Assembly: GCA_947568835.1 (NCBI GenBank)
Contig: OX387611.1
Span: 6,390,001-6,454,000, forward strand
Length of the DNA: 64,000 bases
Direction: 5' to 3'
Source: Protonemura montana
Taxonomy: Eukaryota; Arthropoda; Insecta; Plecoptera; Nemouridae
Shown piece after piece: positions 9,649 through 21,632 of the stretch. Position numbers and translations under genes: made by a program. The stretch's first letter is position 1, and every line of letters begins with the position of its first letter. The notes under the pieces were generated by a model that was not told the origin of the DNA, ran no database searches, and worked only from the letters and a program-made list of their open reading frames with translations.

Positions 9649-10576
9649 CTACTCTTACGAATCCTGCAGTTCGTTCAACAGTTTAAAATAAAAGCCTGCG
9701 CAGCGCTTTTCATCGTTTGTGCAGTCGTACACTTTTCATGCGCAGCTTGCTTCGGTGGTTTCACTCAAGATGGAAAAACCACGCAGCTGCTGCGCCCCAA
9801 GCGAGCGCAGACATGGGCGCAGCTAGAATCAGGCTGCGCTGCTGCGAATCCTGGACGGACACTACTTCAGCTGACTGATCTCCTAGAGCTACGGGCTCGG
9901 CCTGCGATATACCGCTACTGCCATAACAATATAGTTGTAGCCGATCTGCGAGTACAGAATGAAATTGCCGGTTTCTCGGTGCCCTCCACAACTCGTAATA
10001 CCAAAATTGGTAATACTACAATAGCAAACCAGAGCGATATTTTTGTTTTTGGACATGACGCCGGCAAAGCTGAGAAAATGTTTGAAATATATGTCTTGTT
10101 AGCCGACTGGATGTCGAATTTACCAACTCCACTGCCAAGTTTGCGATTGTTCTTTCCGCTGGTCTTGTATCCGAGTTTTAACAGCTGGCGTTCTGCATGG
10201 CTATCACAAAATCGTTGGCAAAAAACATCTAGTTCTTGTTCTTTGTTCTTCTTTGTTCTTGTTCTTTGTTTACGACCGTGAGTTCAACATTGTAATGACA
10301 TCAACAACAAACAATTCACTCGACCTCGATGAAGATACATTTTACATAGATCTGAAATTCAACTGGTTGAGCCAGAAAGAAAGAAATATTGTTAATAGCT
10401 TGGCACAAACTTCCTGTTTGACGTGCAAATATTGTGACAAAATCTTGGACAACATGCCGGGAGCGAAAATAATCACAGGAATGGCACACAGAGTGTATAG
10501 ATGTCGCGTAAAGCACATGACTCTAGACGGTAGTACTGGTTGGTTGATTGTGTTTAACCTTTTTAGTTTACAGTAG
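9649..10576 (+). pseudogene. Broken paralogue of the lectin-headed adhesion GPCR
   Basis: An acceptor-like TTTTATCTTTTCTAG precedes a frame open from 9649. It gives a hydrophobic leader, then C-F-G-G and A-Q-T-W-A-Q-L-E, matching exon 1 of the gene at 12299 (C-F-S-S ... A-Q-T-W-A-Q-L-E) with similar spacing. The frame runs to 10281. A one-frame shift falls in a TTCTTTGTTCTTG repeat near 10235-10270. The second frame (10253-10576) carries a pre-GPS block (D-x-D-x-D-x-F-Y-I-D) and a damaged GPS ending C-R-V-K-H-M-T, like the intact gene's C-R-A-K-H-M-T. No initiator Met in frame, no equivalents of exons 2-3 and no 7TM are seen. It could instead be exons of a gene spliced around the shift; I favour decay. 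Confidence 0.6.
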
Positions 10577-10680
10577 TAATGTAGTGTGAAATATGTATTA
10601 AATTTTGAGTGCTAGAAGTTGGCAACAACTGTTATTAATTATATTTTTAAAACTTCTACCTTTAAACCAGTTTCACTAAT

Positions 10681-11134
10681 AGAAATGAATATGTAGACGC
10701 CTGTACAAATCTCGAAGTCACCACAATTGAAAGAAGGCGCAACGCTACCGACCTGACTGTTTTACACGGAATCGTGCATAGTAACTTTGATTGCAGTCTG
10801 TTAAAGGATGTGTCTTTTCGGGTGCCAGGCAAGCAAACTCGGAACCAAGACGTGTGTAGGGCCCTGAAGGCAAGGATAAATATCTTTGGGTGGTCTTGTA
10901 TCCCGAGATTACTTACTCTGTTTAGCCTGTACAGCGACAGGATCCAGAATCTGGATATTCATTAATTATTATATGTCTCTATTAGATTTTAAGGAAGCGA
11001 TCTCGGATTGCTGAATTTGATATGCAATGTCATGTATGTATTTGCTATGTTTTATGTCTTATTGTGTTTTATTGTGTGGCTCAACTGGGTTCCAGCCGGT
11101 ATGTCATAAAGGTTCAATAAATTTAAAAAAAAAA
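10681..11134 (+). mobile_element. 3' end of a non-LTR retrotransposon (LINE)
   Basis: In one frame to the stop near 10963, the translation has the typical C-terminal block of jockey/CR1-type ORF2 proteins. This includes E-R-R-R, a D-C-S-L-L stretch, F-R-V-P-G-K-Q-T-R-N, P-R-L-L and a final N-L-D-I-H. An untranslated tail with GGTTCAATAAATTT and a 10-A run ends the copy at 11134. It is 5'-truncated and lies just behind the receptor pseudogene. Confidence 0.75.
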
Positions 11135-11595
11135 CTGTAATATCTTACAGGAACAGATTTGCTTTGCTTGTTGGATTAGGATCTGGAGATTCTAAATAAT
11201 ATTATATTATTTAATAATAATATTCTATGAAAACGACTTGAAAAAAACTACGTTTTAACCTCAATCTGATATGATTTGTCCATTCTACAAACGTAAGCAA
11301 ATGAGTAAACACATTAACTTTGTTTTCAAACGATTATAGCTCGTAAATAGGCTGTGATAATTGGTTGCGTGTGACAGCGATCAAGTCGTAACCTTGTCCC
11401 TTTTTTTTGAAAAGTAATGCGTGTTAAGTGACTGAAATATAAGGAGAGAAACCTTCTCTGAGTGTGGTTCGGTAGGAAACAGTGGACCCGAACCTCGTCG
11501 GGTTTCGTCGAGTGCTCAGATCAGGTAATGTTTGGCTGTCTATGTTCTTGTTATATCCTTTCACTTGAATATATGCCTCGCCAAAAAGAATTGTT
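11135..11595. other. Upstream region of the receptor gene; possible non-coding first exon
   Basis: No coding sequence. A donor-like CAG/GTAATG at 11522-11527 and an acceptor-like CCAG at 12288-12291, seven bases before the ATG at 12299, would allow a 5' UTR exon ending at 11524. The acceptor lacks a good pyrimidine tract, so this is a weak proposal. The start of transcription cannot be placed. Confidence 0.2.
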
Positions 11596-11715
11596 TAAAG
11601 AAAAACTATTTGAAATGGGTTTTGAATGCTAAGTAAAGGACAACTAAAATTTCCCGACGTTTCGTAACATGTACTAGTTACTTTTTCAAGGTTTAAGTTA
11701 TTGACCCTGATTGGG
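11596..11715 (+). mobile_element. Penelope-like terminal module, family 3
   Basis: Contains ACTATTTGAAATGGGTTTTG and GACGTTTCGTAAC followed by TAGTTACTTTTTCAAGG. On the minus strand this reads TTGAAAAAGTAAC, loop, GTTACGAAACGTCGGG: a stem closed by a purine-rich 5' block and GAAACGT. Related copies lie at 29186-29310, 39677-39938 and 40062-40170. Confidence 0.45.
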
Positions 11716-12298
11716 TCAATAAGGTCAATAATGCACGGGGGCAGTCCTTGGGATAGATATTATTTAAGGGCCAAACGGATTTAACAACGTTTTCTCTAGA
11801 TCAGAACTAGAGCATGTTTCCACGATAAAATAGGTAAATTAATTAAAGACAGGAGACATCTTAGGGGAAAAAGGGACCCAATTCTGTATTTATTTCGTTG
11901 GTTAAATAATTTAAATTTGCTCCAAAATTGAGAGAAAACTCAAGACCCTCACTCTCGGTGATCGGTGCTCGCAATTTTGCTAGACATTTCTTGTGATTTC
12001 AGGTAAAAACACAAATGAATGAACCTTTAACAGGGAAATGTTTTGTTTCACGATCGAGGAAATATCAGTTTACATAAAGTAACAGCAGGTTCAGCCACCC
12101 ACTTAAATAATTACAATAAATTGCAGCATCGTGAATTACTGAAAATCTTATTAAAATTGAAAATGCTCACAATGCGCAAAGTATTTATTTTATTGGAAAC
12201 ACTGATAGCCTCTCAAAAACCGATAAAAAATAAATAATAATCATAATGAATACAAAAAAAGTTTAAAAAATACCTTAACACCGAATTCCAGGTACAGC
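11716..12298. other. Non-coding region before the receptor start
   Basis: AT-rich, with no recognised element other than the acceptor-like site next to the start codon. Confidence 0.35.
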
Positions 12299-15200
12299 AT
12301 GCGCCTTTTCTGCACTATTTTTCTCGCGTTGAGCGCAGCAGTACGCTTAACACGCGCAGCTTGCTTTAGTAGCTACGCTGCTGGGGAGCCTGCGCAGCCG
12401 CTGCGCCCCATACATGCGCAGACTTGGGCGCAGCTGGAGGCGACGTGCACAGCTGCGAACGCTAGATACTCGCTGCTGCAGTACGTGGACTTCTTAAGCG
12501 ACGCAGAACGTGCAGCGTGCGGGCAAAGTATCGTCCCCTACGGGGTGTACGAAACAAACAGACCTGGTGAAGATTGGCCACCCGTTACCTTGTATTGGTC
12601 AGGTGGAACGCAGGTAATTAATCATAGTTGCAATAACTGTGTAGGTAAAGTCAGTTTTTTTTTGTGGTGTTTAACGACACACTGGTTTGTAATCTGGCCA
12701 TGCGGCACCGGTCTAATGGCGTCGGTGAATGAGTGGATGATGATGAGGATGATTATGAACCTAACCTAGCCTAGAAGGGAGGAGGGGAAATCCAGTGCCG
12801 GTACGTAGCCTACTCCTGTCGAACAGCACCAAGGGGACCACCGGCTTAACGTCCCTTCCGAAGGACGGTACAACGCGAACAGCAGGATTCCTCCGCGAAT
12901 CCATGCTGTCGAGAGGTTGATAAGCAAGGCGAGTGAAGTTGTTGTACTAACTTTCATCCCTCCAACCTCTCTCCCAAACAGAACTGGTCATGTGTATGAT
13001 GGTCACCCATACAATACCTGATCTAGCGCAGTGTTGCTCAACTTTCATCGCTCCAACCTTTCTCCCGAACAGAACTGGTCATGCGTATGATGGTCACCCA
13101 TACAATACCTGACCCAGCGCCGTATTAACTTCAGTAATCTGTATTTGTATGTTATTATGTAACGGTCATCCTTACGAAATTGCTATACAATAATCACATC
13201 ACATTACAGAAGTTGGAAGCTCAGGACCTCGTCAATCTTACCTACGTCCCCCATGGTAACACCGAAGGAGTTGCTGTAATCGACCTTGACAGCGGTCGCT
13301 GGGGTTTCGTATCCCAGGAGCAGACCTTTGAGTGTGCACTCTGTCAGCTGGCCAGGGTCGTTAACATTGAATGCTTGGAAGAAACGTTTTCATTCGATGA
13401 CTTCTTGTTCTTTGTCTCGCACCAAGTCGTCTACGAGATAGTCTTGGTGGGTGGTACAAAGAATATTGCCAGGTATGTTTTAGGATTTTTGGTTTTCTGG
13501 AACCTGCAAGTGGTAGATGAAAGGGGAGCTAGGCTGGCAAAAAAAAATAGTGACCGAAACTGAAATACGAACCAGAGGCTTCTAAACCCATCTGAATTTT
13601 TCAGGGGCATAGATTCCAGCTCGGATAAGGAATATGGGAAAAGGTATGTCAATGATGGTAATTTAACGACCTCGAATACCGACTGGGATGTTCTCTAGTT
13701 ATCTACTGAAAATAGTGAGGTTTAATTGTCCAAATGAGATAAACCTGCCGAACCTTGCTTCACGTTCTAGCCTTGTACCCTGGATGCCAATAAACTAATA
13801 AGATCAGGGTTTGTGCTTAACCCAAAGTAGAGGTTATGTTTGGTAAAAGATGTTTACAGAATTCGCACCCTAGGGTTGGAGCAATAAAGCAGAGTTAAAG
13901 CTCTAGCTCCCATATTTTTTGGTGTAAATTTTTTATCACCATGGTTAAAAGCTCTGAAACTCTGGAAACATAATTTGTGATGTTATTATTATAAACACTG
14001 CTACCGTCTCAATAATTGATGCCCGAACGGGGACTCGCACCCCGATCTCCACCTATCACGGGTGTTGCTCTAACTCATTGAGCTAATTGGGCACTGGCTT
14101 TTTGAGACGATTTTAGTGTATTTTATGAGAATGACGGATCGCCAAGAAGTAGAACCAAGAGGCTGTGAATACTCACAGACTTACAGACATTTTATTTTCT
14201 TTAAAACTACGTTCCCTTGTAAGTTACAAAAATATTTCTTTAGGCTAGAGCAACACCCGCGATAGGTGGAGATCGGGGTGCAAGTTCTCGTTTGGATATT
14301 AATTTTTGAGACGGTTATAGTGTTCCTAATAATAAAATACCCCTTGCATTTCAAGCGTTTGGAATTTAAATATGATTTCAAAATCATTTCTGATTGGCAG
14401 ACTATATTTAAGGACTGGGATTAAACTTAAACTCAACTTTGAGGACCCAGCTTCGGGGTTTCTGGTGTTTTAAGACGTAATTATTTTTGATTAAGACCTA
14501 TTTTTGTTTTGCTGTTACAGAGCCGCGAGTATTGGCAACCAAGATTTACTACCACTCGAAAACGAACTCGGCAAGTTGTTTGATATCGGACCAGAGGATA
14601 TAAACAACACACACATTGCCACGGACAGTGAGGGACGCGACGAACTTTACTTTTATTTGACTTCAAGTTCGATCAACGATTTTCCTATTTTCAATGATCG
14701 AGCGGCCGAGGTGCTTGGCCTAAAACTGACCGTTGAATGTGATGTCGAATACGAGGTCAGTCGAGTTAGGCTCGTTTCGCCGTGTCCATTTGAAGAACTT
14801 CCCGAAGGTTACCAATCGGTTGTAAGAGATGTTGGTTACCGAAGAAATGAGCCGGATCCGAAGTTGAAAACTTTTGGTGAGTTTCAGATTGAATTTTTAG
14901 CACCAAACTTACGTTTTTAAATGTCAGACTGAAAAATAAAATTATGTTTCAAAGTTTAATACAAATGTCTTTGTTTGATGGAAAACGTATCCAGAGGTAA
15001 CATTAGTCGATAACAAAAAAAATATATATATATATGGTTGAGTGGATGTTTTCCAAGCCATGTTTTGATTTTATTAAGTGTTTTCCGGTTTTGCTCTGCG
15101 TTGAAGAGGTTTGCGGCCCTAGAAAGGGTCTCACGTCTCGACGTTTCGACGAGGCACGGCTCGTCATCTTCAGGAGAACGTTGACATTCTCCTGAAGATG

Positions 15201-17853
15201 ACGAGCACTTTTCTTGCCCCGAGAATGTCGACGGTGCAATTAGAAAACAATTTAATGCACCGAAAGCTAGTTGTCAGAAGCTAGTGCTCTTGCTCACCGT
15301 GGAACTTTCAAATCCGCCCTGGTGCAGACCAGTCAAAAATTAAATTATAACTAGGATTCATTCAGTATCTAAACAAATAGCTGGATACCTTTTTTTTTAT
15401 AGTGTGTACTAATGATTCGAATCCTCAGGTGAGTTCCAACTCCTCGTGGATCCTGAGACAGAGTTGCTGTCACATCGAGATTGCGTCTGGGGTCCAGCAA
15501 ACGATACACTTGCATGGACTGAGAGGAGCTACTGGCGCGTCATCTGGAAGAATTGCTCGTCCAGTGAACAGTTCGTCGAAGATAACGCAGTACAAACCAA
15601 TCTAAGAGCAATTATCACCAGACGGATCGAGAAAAAACTAGACAGTTTTCCGGTGGTACTGAACTGCTCACTCTTGGAAGACGTTGCCGATCTGGTGAAT
15701 CTCATTGTGAAGAAGAATAATGGTCTGCCAGAGGGTATGAAAGACAAGCTTTTTTCATTTCTGACACGTACAAGTCTTACTGCCGGGGTGGAATTTTGTC
15801 TCATAGGCAGAGTGCGCTTAAAAATTATTGTTGCTGACTTGAAATTAAATCCATCTACGATTGGATTTAAGTTGGATCTACCTAAAATACCGTCTCGTTT
15901 TACTGACAGTAGCTTTGCAGAACCTGGTAACTTACCGAGCAACGGATATTTTGGCAATGAAGACCCTTACATCAGCAAAACTTCCAAGTCGATGGAAGTT
16001 CCGAGTAATTTATTCTCCGCTCGCTCTAACCGGGAAATGAACAGCGTGACGATCCACGCCGTGCGAGAAGCTTTAAATACAACGGACATCACGACAGAAT
16101 TCGCTGTGGTTGCGTCCGAAAGTTTGGTTCAACAGTTCCAACATCTGGCAATCTCAGTTGTAGCTCGCAAAGTGTTCAGTAGCAATGGCCAATCTGAGGT
16201 TCAAGTATACGAACGTACAGTTCACATCGAATTGTCTACGGAAACCAACCTGCCTGACCTCTATTTGGACGACGACGATTACTACATCGACATCGCCTAC
16301 CCGTTCATAAACGACATCGCAACTTTAGAAACTGAAACAATCTTGACTTCGTGTGTTTCTTGGAACCCGTTGACCACAGATTGGACGAAGTTAGCATGTC
16401 GAAAACGAAAAGGATTGCTAGACTCGCTCTCCGTATGTCGCTGTCGTGCTAAACACATGACGCAAAATGGCGGAGTTCTCAGGGGTGCGTACGCAATAAA
16501 AAGGGCAGTTGAGGCATCGTGTGTCACAAGTCCTGGCTCTTCAAAACTAGACATCTTCCAGTACGTCAGCGAAAGCAACGTTTTGATTTCGCTCACTGTA
16601 TTTGAGTGCATTATTTCATCTGTAAGTCTACTAAGCTTTATGGCTACAGCAATCTTTTACAAGCAATGGCCCGAAGACATCGGCCACAAGATCCTTCTTC
16701 ATATGGTGTTTGCAATCACCATCAACCTCGCCCTTGGCTTCACTACCGACTACGTCCATATGGATACGGACGGTTCTGGCTGCATAGTAATTGGTGTACT
16801 TCGACACTACTCGTTCCTGGCCATGTTCATGTGGATGCTCGTGTTGTCGGGCTTGCAGATGAAGAGGTTGATGACTGTGGCAGGTGCCAAAGCGACATCG
16901 CATCTTCTTCTCAAAGTGGCACTGTTCGCGTGGGGCGTTCCCTTGCTGCCGATTGTCGTACTGTTGGCTTGGAACGCAAGGATCTACAGGTAACTTGTTC
17001 GTCTTGTACCGAAACTTGAGAGTCACAAAACTACCCTTTTTTTAAATGACAAATCATATCTACGAAATTATAGCACCATAGCTTGTTTGTTCAGGGGTTT
17101 ACTTGTAAAATAATCTGGTTTGAAATTAGTTTAAAAACAATGCCTTACAAAATCATTTTGTATATAGGTTTAGTCGGGTGTTAAAATTATGCGTTCTGCT
17201 GGGAAAACGTGCCGGCAAATTGTGATAATTGTGGATTAAATATCGATAAATAGAGCGTAATTATCAAGTAGCAAAAAATGGTCATCTGAGTTAATATTTA
17301 ATAATAACAATTTACTTTCTAACTACACCTAGTCTCAACAACCGTTTTTGACGGTATAATATTTGATCTGATGGTCAAAAACAATGCCCACTCGATCACA
17401 GTACATAAGCAAACTAAATGTCAAACCCACAGATCCGACCGCTTCGACCGCGGCTACTGCTACCCAGAAGGTGTCTTCTTTCAAGTAACCGTCCAAGCAC
17501 CAGCAGCGTTCATCCTTTTAGTGAACCTCTTCATCTTCGTCGCGATCGTTGGACACATTTTCGAGTGCTGCTCCGGCGAGAAGATCACGAAGCACAGTAA
17601 AAACGAGAAGGCGCAACAAATGCGCCGCGTGGCAACGAGCATCTTCATATTCTTCCTGTTTGGGTTCACCTGGGTTCTGCATTATTTGTCGGAGGAACGG
17701 CTGATCAAGAGCGACTTCCTCTTTGAGTATCTCTTCTTGATCACGGCTACCACGCACATCTCGGTGCTGGCTTTATTCTTTGTCGTCCTCGATGACAAGG
17801 CACGTGCGTTCTGGTTGGCGGCCGCCAAGAAGAAGCCTTATACTAAGAAGTAG
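12299..17853 (+). CDS. Adhesion GPCR with C-type-lectin-like N-terminus, five coding exons
   Basis: Exons 12299-12613, 13210-13472, 14521-14876, 15429-16989 and 17433-17853 join in frame (2916 nt, 971 residues) with GT...AG at every intron. Residues 1-20 are a signal peptide. Residues about 21-150 look like a C-type lectin fold (T-W-A-Q-L-E-A-T-C, Y-W-S-G-G, R-W-G-F, F-E-C-A-L-C) but lack calcium-site motifs. A GAIN-like region leads to a GPS at about 615-657 (C-V-S-W, W, C, V-C-R-C). The putative cleavage triplet H-M-T sits two residues later than usual. TM1 starts near 690; the last intron falls after TM4; TM7 ends near 954 before a short basic tail ending Y-T-K-K. The 7TM block (A-T-S-H-L-L-L-K-V, F-A-W-G-V-P) matches the receptor at the window start. 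Introns hold SINE, tRNA-like and Penelope-like insertions. Ligand unknown. Exon joins are inferred from phase and splice sites. Confidence 0.82.
12655..13140 (-). mobile_element. 5S-headed SINE in receptor intron 1, head duplicated
   Basis: Minus orientation, from GTGGTGTTTAACGACACACT to a 5S-like head. The segment from the box A-like region to the AACTTTCAT boundary is present twice in tandem (12952-13130, about 90 bp each), like the multiplied copy at 38462-39150. Confidence 0.85.
13983..14178 (-). mobile_element. tRNA-like element, copy 2 (full cloverleaf)
   Basis: On the minus strand 14092-14020 gives a 73-nt cloverleaf with intact D, anticodon and T stems (CGGGG TGCGAGT CCCCG). Flanking arms are GTCTCAAAAAG and TTATTGAGACGG. 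The outer sequence up to ACTCACAG matches the copy at 6842. Lies in intron 2 of the receptor gene. Confidence 0.75.
14243..14384 (+). mobile_element. tRNA-like element, copy 3 (5' truncated)
   Basis: Starts inside the D stem (CTAGAGCAACACCCGCG) and continues through the T arm, the TTTTTGAGACGG arm and the TAGTGTT..AATAATAAAATA 3' module. It ends in GCATTTCAAGCGTTTGGAAT. Opposite in orientation to copy 2, which is 65 bases away in the same intron. Confidence 0.7.
15060..15240. mobile_element. Penelope-like foldback module, family 1
   Basis: Near-palindromic. On the minus strand CTGAAGA (15173-15167), U, a GACGAG/CTCGTC stem and GAAAC resemble a hammerhead core, CUGANGA-stem II-GAAA. A second CTGAAGATGACGAGC lies in the opposite orientation from 15192. 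The usual NUH cleavage triplet after stem III is not evident. In intron 3 of the receptor gene. Confidence 0.5.
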
Positions 17854-18715
17854 ATGATCTATTTTAGGTTTTTACTCTGGCTAGAAATTTTTTGTGAGGA
17901 AACCGTAATTTATTCTGTTCTCTTGACCTTTTTTGGTAATACACCTTCTCAAATACAGTAATTGCAGAATTTGAGCCGCCTATGATGATGGTTAAGCAAC
18001 CTTAATGCAGTCTCAGTGTAGTTTGTTTTTAGGATTTTTGTTGATTGACACAGACTGTGATGGCCAGGGTCACTAGTTTTTTGTTTTATCTTTAAACTAC
18101 TGTTAAACATTCTGCAAGACTTGATTTTGAGTGGGAAAAGTATTGTTTACATGCTGTTTTAAAAAGTATTTTATTGTCTTAAAATCTTAAATTGTGTCAC
18201 TGTCACATAAAAGGCATTCGCTAAGGACATTAATTTTGCATGTGTTCATCTACGAACTAGGCATTCAATCTATTGTTCACTCATTTTCAATGTCTTTCGG
18301 TTTAGATTTATGGAAACTGATGATAGTCTAGAAATGTTTGGTTAATTTAACACTATTCCAGCACTTTTTTAACATTGGTCGCTTGTCGGTTTTTTATGGC
18401 AGTTTTTGATTTCTCTTTTTTTGGAGCTGCTATGTACCTTTCTTTGATTTTACTCAATATTTGTGGTCCTTGTGTCAGGCCGTGAATCGGTGTGAATGTG
18501 TTTTTTTTTTCGCAAATTTGCGTGGTGATGTGTATCATTGTTAACAAAGATATTTTCAGTGAAAATAAGATCGCATTTGGTCATTTTTAGAGACAAAAAT
18601 TGGCGTTACCCAAAACGGTGGACATTTTCAAATGTACTGTGTTTCGATCCCGATGTTCTTTGCTGCCTGTGTTTAAAAAATGGAAAAGAATAAAAGTCGA
18701 AAAATACGTTTCCCT
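17854..18715 (+). other. 3' UTR of the lectin-headed receptor gene
   Basis: Sequence after the TAG stop. AATAAA at 18689-18694 is the first clear poly(A) signal, giving an inferred UTR of about 850 bases. No conserved structure recognised. Confidence 0.35.
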
Positions 18716-19354
18716 ATTTATATATTTCTGTTAAAAATGACAAAAAAATATGTTGTTTTGACATCTGATGATTGTCCGCGGTGATTTTTTCAGTAGACTC
18801 GTCGTCTACTGCCACCTAACAACTTTTAAAGGAAACTTCAGTTTTCGGTAGCCTAACAAAATCGTGCTTTAGAGAAAACTGGAAGAGCAAAAAAAATCGA
18901 AAACTGTAGGCTGTGCTTCTAGTTTGACATTTGAGCTGTTGTTTCAACAAACCACTCCAAACCACTCGATTTCAATGTCGACATGTCAGCTATAATTCAG
19001 ACAGCTCCTGTCATAAACTCGTCAAGTGCTTGAGCTATGAATGATTTACAACTGAACTTGGAGGAAAGTGAGGTAGCAGTTTACCGCTAAATCAGCCCAT
19101 ATAAATTAATCATGCAACACTAACATGCTATTACAGAATTATTGGCGGGATTATCTCTGACAAGAACAATGATCGATGCTTACAGAAGTGATGCTAGATC
19201 CCAAAATTGTAATCATGATGATCAACACTTCAATTATTGTTTAATTAGTGGGATTAAGTAAGAATGACACTCGAGTCAAGCAAGCCTTGCTTTTAACTAA
19301 TGTTCGTTTAGTATTAAGAGTCAAAAGGACTTCGTTGATGAACGAGAGCTAGCT
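18716..19354. other. Intergenic, nothing recognised
   Basis: AT-rich, no gene or repeat family recognised. Confidence 0.4.
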
Positions 19355-20005
19355 GTCAAACACGTGCAAGTTGCACTGGGGCAGAGTCACATGCCCAGTC
19401 GAACACGTGAAAGTTGCACTGGGACAGAGTCACATGCCCAGTCGAACACGTGAAAGTTGCACTGGGACAGAGTCACATGCCCAGTCGAACACGTGAAAGT
19501 TACACTGGGGCATAGTCACATGCCCAGTCGAACACGTGTAAGTTGCACTGGGGCAGAGTCACATGCCCAGTCGAACACGTGTAAGTTGCACTGGGGCAGA
19601 GTCACATGCCCAGTCGAACACATGAAAGTTTCACTGGGGCAGAGTCACATGCCCAGTCGAACACGTGAAAGTTGCACTGGGGCAGTCACATGCCCAGTCG
19701 AACACGTGAAAGTTGCACTGGGGCAGAGTCACATGCCCAGTCGAACACGTGAAAGTTGCACTGGGACAGAGTCACATGCCCAGTCGAACACGTGTAAGTT
19801 GCACTGGGGCAGAGTCACATGCCCAGTCGAACACATGAAAGTTTCACTGGGGCAGAGTCACATGCCCAGTCGAACACGTGAAAGTTGCACTGGGGCAGTC
19901 ACATGCCCAGTCGAACACGTGAAAGTTGCACTGGGGCAGAGTCACATGCCCAGTCGAACACGTGAAAGTTGCACTGGGACAGAGTCACATGCCCAGTCGA
20001 GCACG
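19355..20005 (+). repeat. 43-bp minisatellite, array 1
   Basis: About 15 units of 43 bp (core GTCGAACACGTGAAAG). Two units lack an AG and are 41 bp. A 213-bp block of five units, marked by CACATGAAAGTTTCACTGGGG, is repeated, showing block duplication. The right flank (GCTCCCGGTGCATACCAGGG, then ACCGGGGCAACC) resembles the matching end of the element at 58969-60052. Confidence 0.95.
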
Positions 20006-20825
20006 CAGATCGCTCCCGGTGCATACCAGGGACAAACCGGGGCAACCAAACGGATACCCCGTGAACTTTTTATTGTAACTAGAGAAAGAGAGGGACGAAT
20101 AATTAATAAGCTTCAAACATTTTTAAATTTTAAATATACTAAAAATGAAGTTGTCAGAATTGATTTGAGCACATATATTCAAAGCAAACGAGAAAATATT
20201 AAAGGGCATTTAAGAAAATTGTGAAATAAACATAGGGGTTTTTCCAAAATGTTCTTTAGGTCCAAGCATAGTTAATAATTAATCATTGAGAGTTAGTAAA
20301 ATGCACTGTAGTTCACGATATTTTAATGCCTATAATAGCATTTCAAAACTCGTGTTATCCACGTTTTCTTGAGAACTAATCAATGGCAATCAAAAATGAA
20401 AAGCTCTAAATTTTCGATAACAAAGATCGCTTCATGGTTGACAAATTAATTGACCACCTCTGACATTGGTGTCACGATAAGAAGCAGTTAAGTCTTGTGT
20501 GTCATCGGTTAGGCGTTTACTTTGGTCGGTATCGTAAAGGGGGTTTAGCTGGCGGTAATAAAGATGATCCGTTGTTCTGAGGAGTGGATTTTATCTTGGT
20601 ACGTCTTATCTCTTGTTGAGTCAATGTCGTCAAAGAACTGGTTGAAAGATCTTTGTAATAATTGCAAGGAATCTCCGTTGATTTACTAGTTTCTTTGTTG
20701 GTTTGGCATTAAATTTGTGAATTATTGAGGTCAAATGAAATATTTTTGGTTAAAAAATTGTGTTTTTTTTTGTGTTTTTTTTTATTTATTTTATTTAATA
20801 CATTAATTAAATTATTATTATTAAT
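20006..20825. other. Intergenic, nothing recognised beyond the repeat edge
   Basis: The first 50 bases belong to the minisatellite-bearing element. The rest is AT-rich without recognised features. Confidence 0.4.
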
Positions 20826-21250
20826 TGCGGTGTTTAACGACGCACTGTTTTGACAACTGGCCTTGCGGCACTGGTCTAATGGCGTCGGTGAATGAGTGGA
20901 TGATGATGAGGATGATGATGAACCTAACCTAGAAGGGAGGAGGGGAAACCCGGTGCCGGCACGTAGCCTACTCCTGTCGAAGAGCACCAAGGGGATCACC
21001 GGCTTAACTTCCCTTCCGAAGGACGGTACAACTCGAACAGCAGGATTCCTCCTCAAATCCATGCTGTCGAGAGGTTGATAAGCAAGGCGAATGAAGTTGC
21101 TGTACTAACTTTCATCCGTTCAACCTCTCTCCCGAACAGAACTGGTCATGTGTATAATGGTCACCCATTCAATACCTGACTCAGCACAGTGTTGCTTAAC
21201 TTCGGTGATCTAACGAGAACCGGTGTTTCCAACACGCCAAACCGTTCGGT
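20826..21250 (-). mobile_element. 5S-headed SINE, near full length
   Basis: Minus orientation. From the 3' end it has GCGGTGTTTAACGACGCACT, a CATCATC-type tract, CACCGGCTTAACTTCCCTTC, and the 5S-like head to CCAAACCGTTCGGT. One of the best-preserved copies. Confidence 0.9.
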
Positions 21251-21632
21251 CATTACTTAAAGCCATATGCTTGTTTCATTACATAACTATAGGCATAATC
21301 ATTCATTTGTGCGTTGTATGTAGTTTGTACATACCTTTCGAAATCTAAACACATTATTTATTTGTTTCACGTTTATCGGAATCTCATTGCTAAATTGTAC
21401 ATTTATAAATGTAAATTTTATAAATAAAAAAATTATAAAAATTTAAATATATTTTATAAATTTCTATAAGTATTACCCCAATAACAAATATTCTATCGGT
21501 TCTGTATGCTTAATTCAGGTAGTTTAAATGATGTGATGCAGTATAGCGGCACTGGAATCTGTAGAATCAGTGTCAGAGTTCAAAGCACTGGAATCAGTTT
21601 GAACAATAAACCTTTTAAACTTAACTAAGTAC
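21251..21632. other. Intergenic, nothing recognised
   Basis: AT-rich; nothing seen. Confidence 0.4.

Noticed and set aside
10253-10576. Independent small gene
   Set aside because: Its sequence matches the pre-GPS and GPS part of the neighbouring receptor, so it is part of the pseudogene.
12760-12780. Telomere-type repeats (CCTAACCTAG)
   Set aside because: Two tandem CCTAA-like units are a fixed part of the SINE consensus, not a telomeric tract.
21160-21250. 5S rRNA gene
   Set aside because: Only the internal promoter part resembles 5S rRNA, and it is always joined to the same non-ribosomal SINE body.
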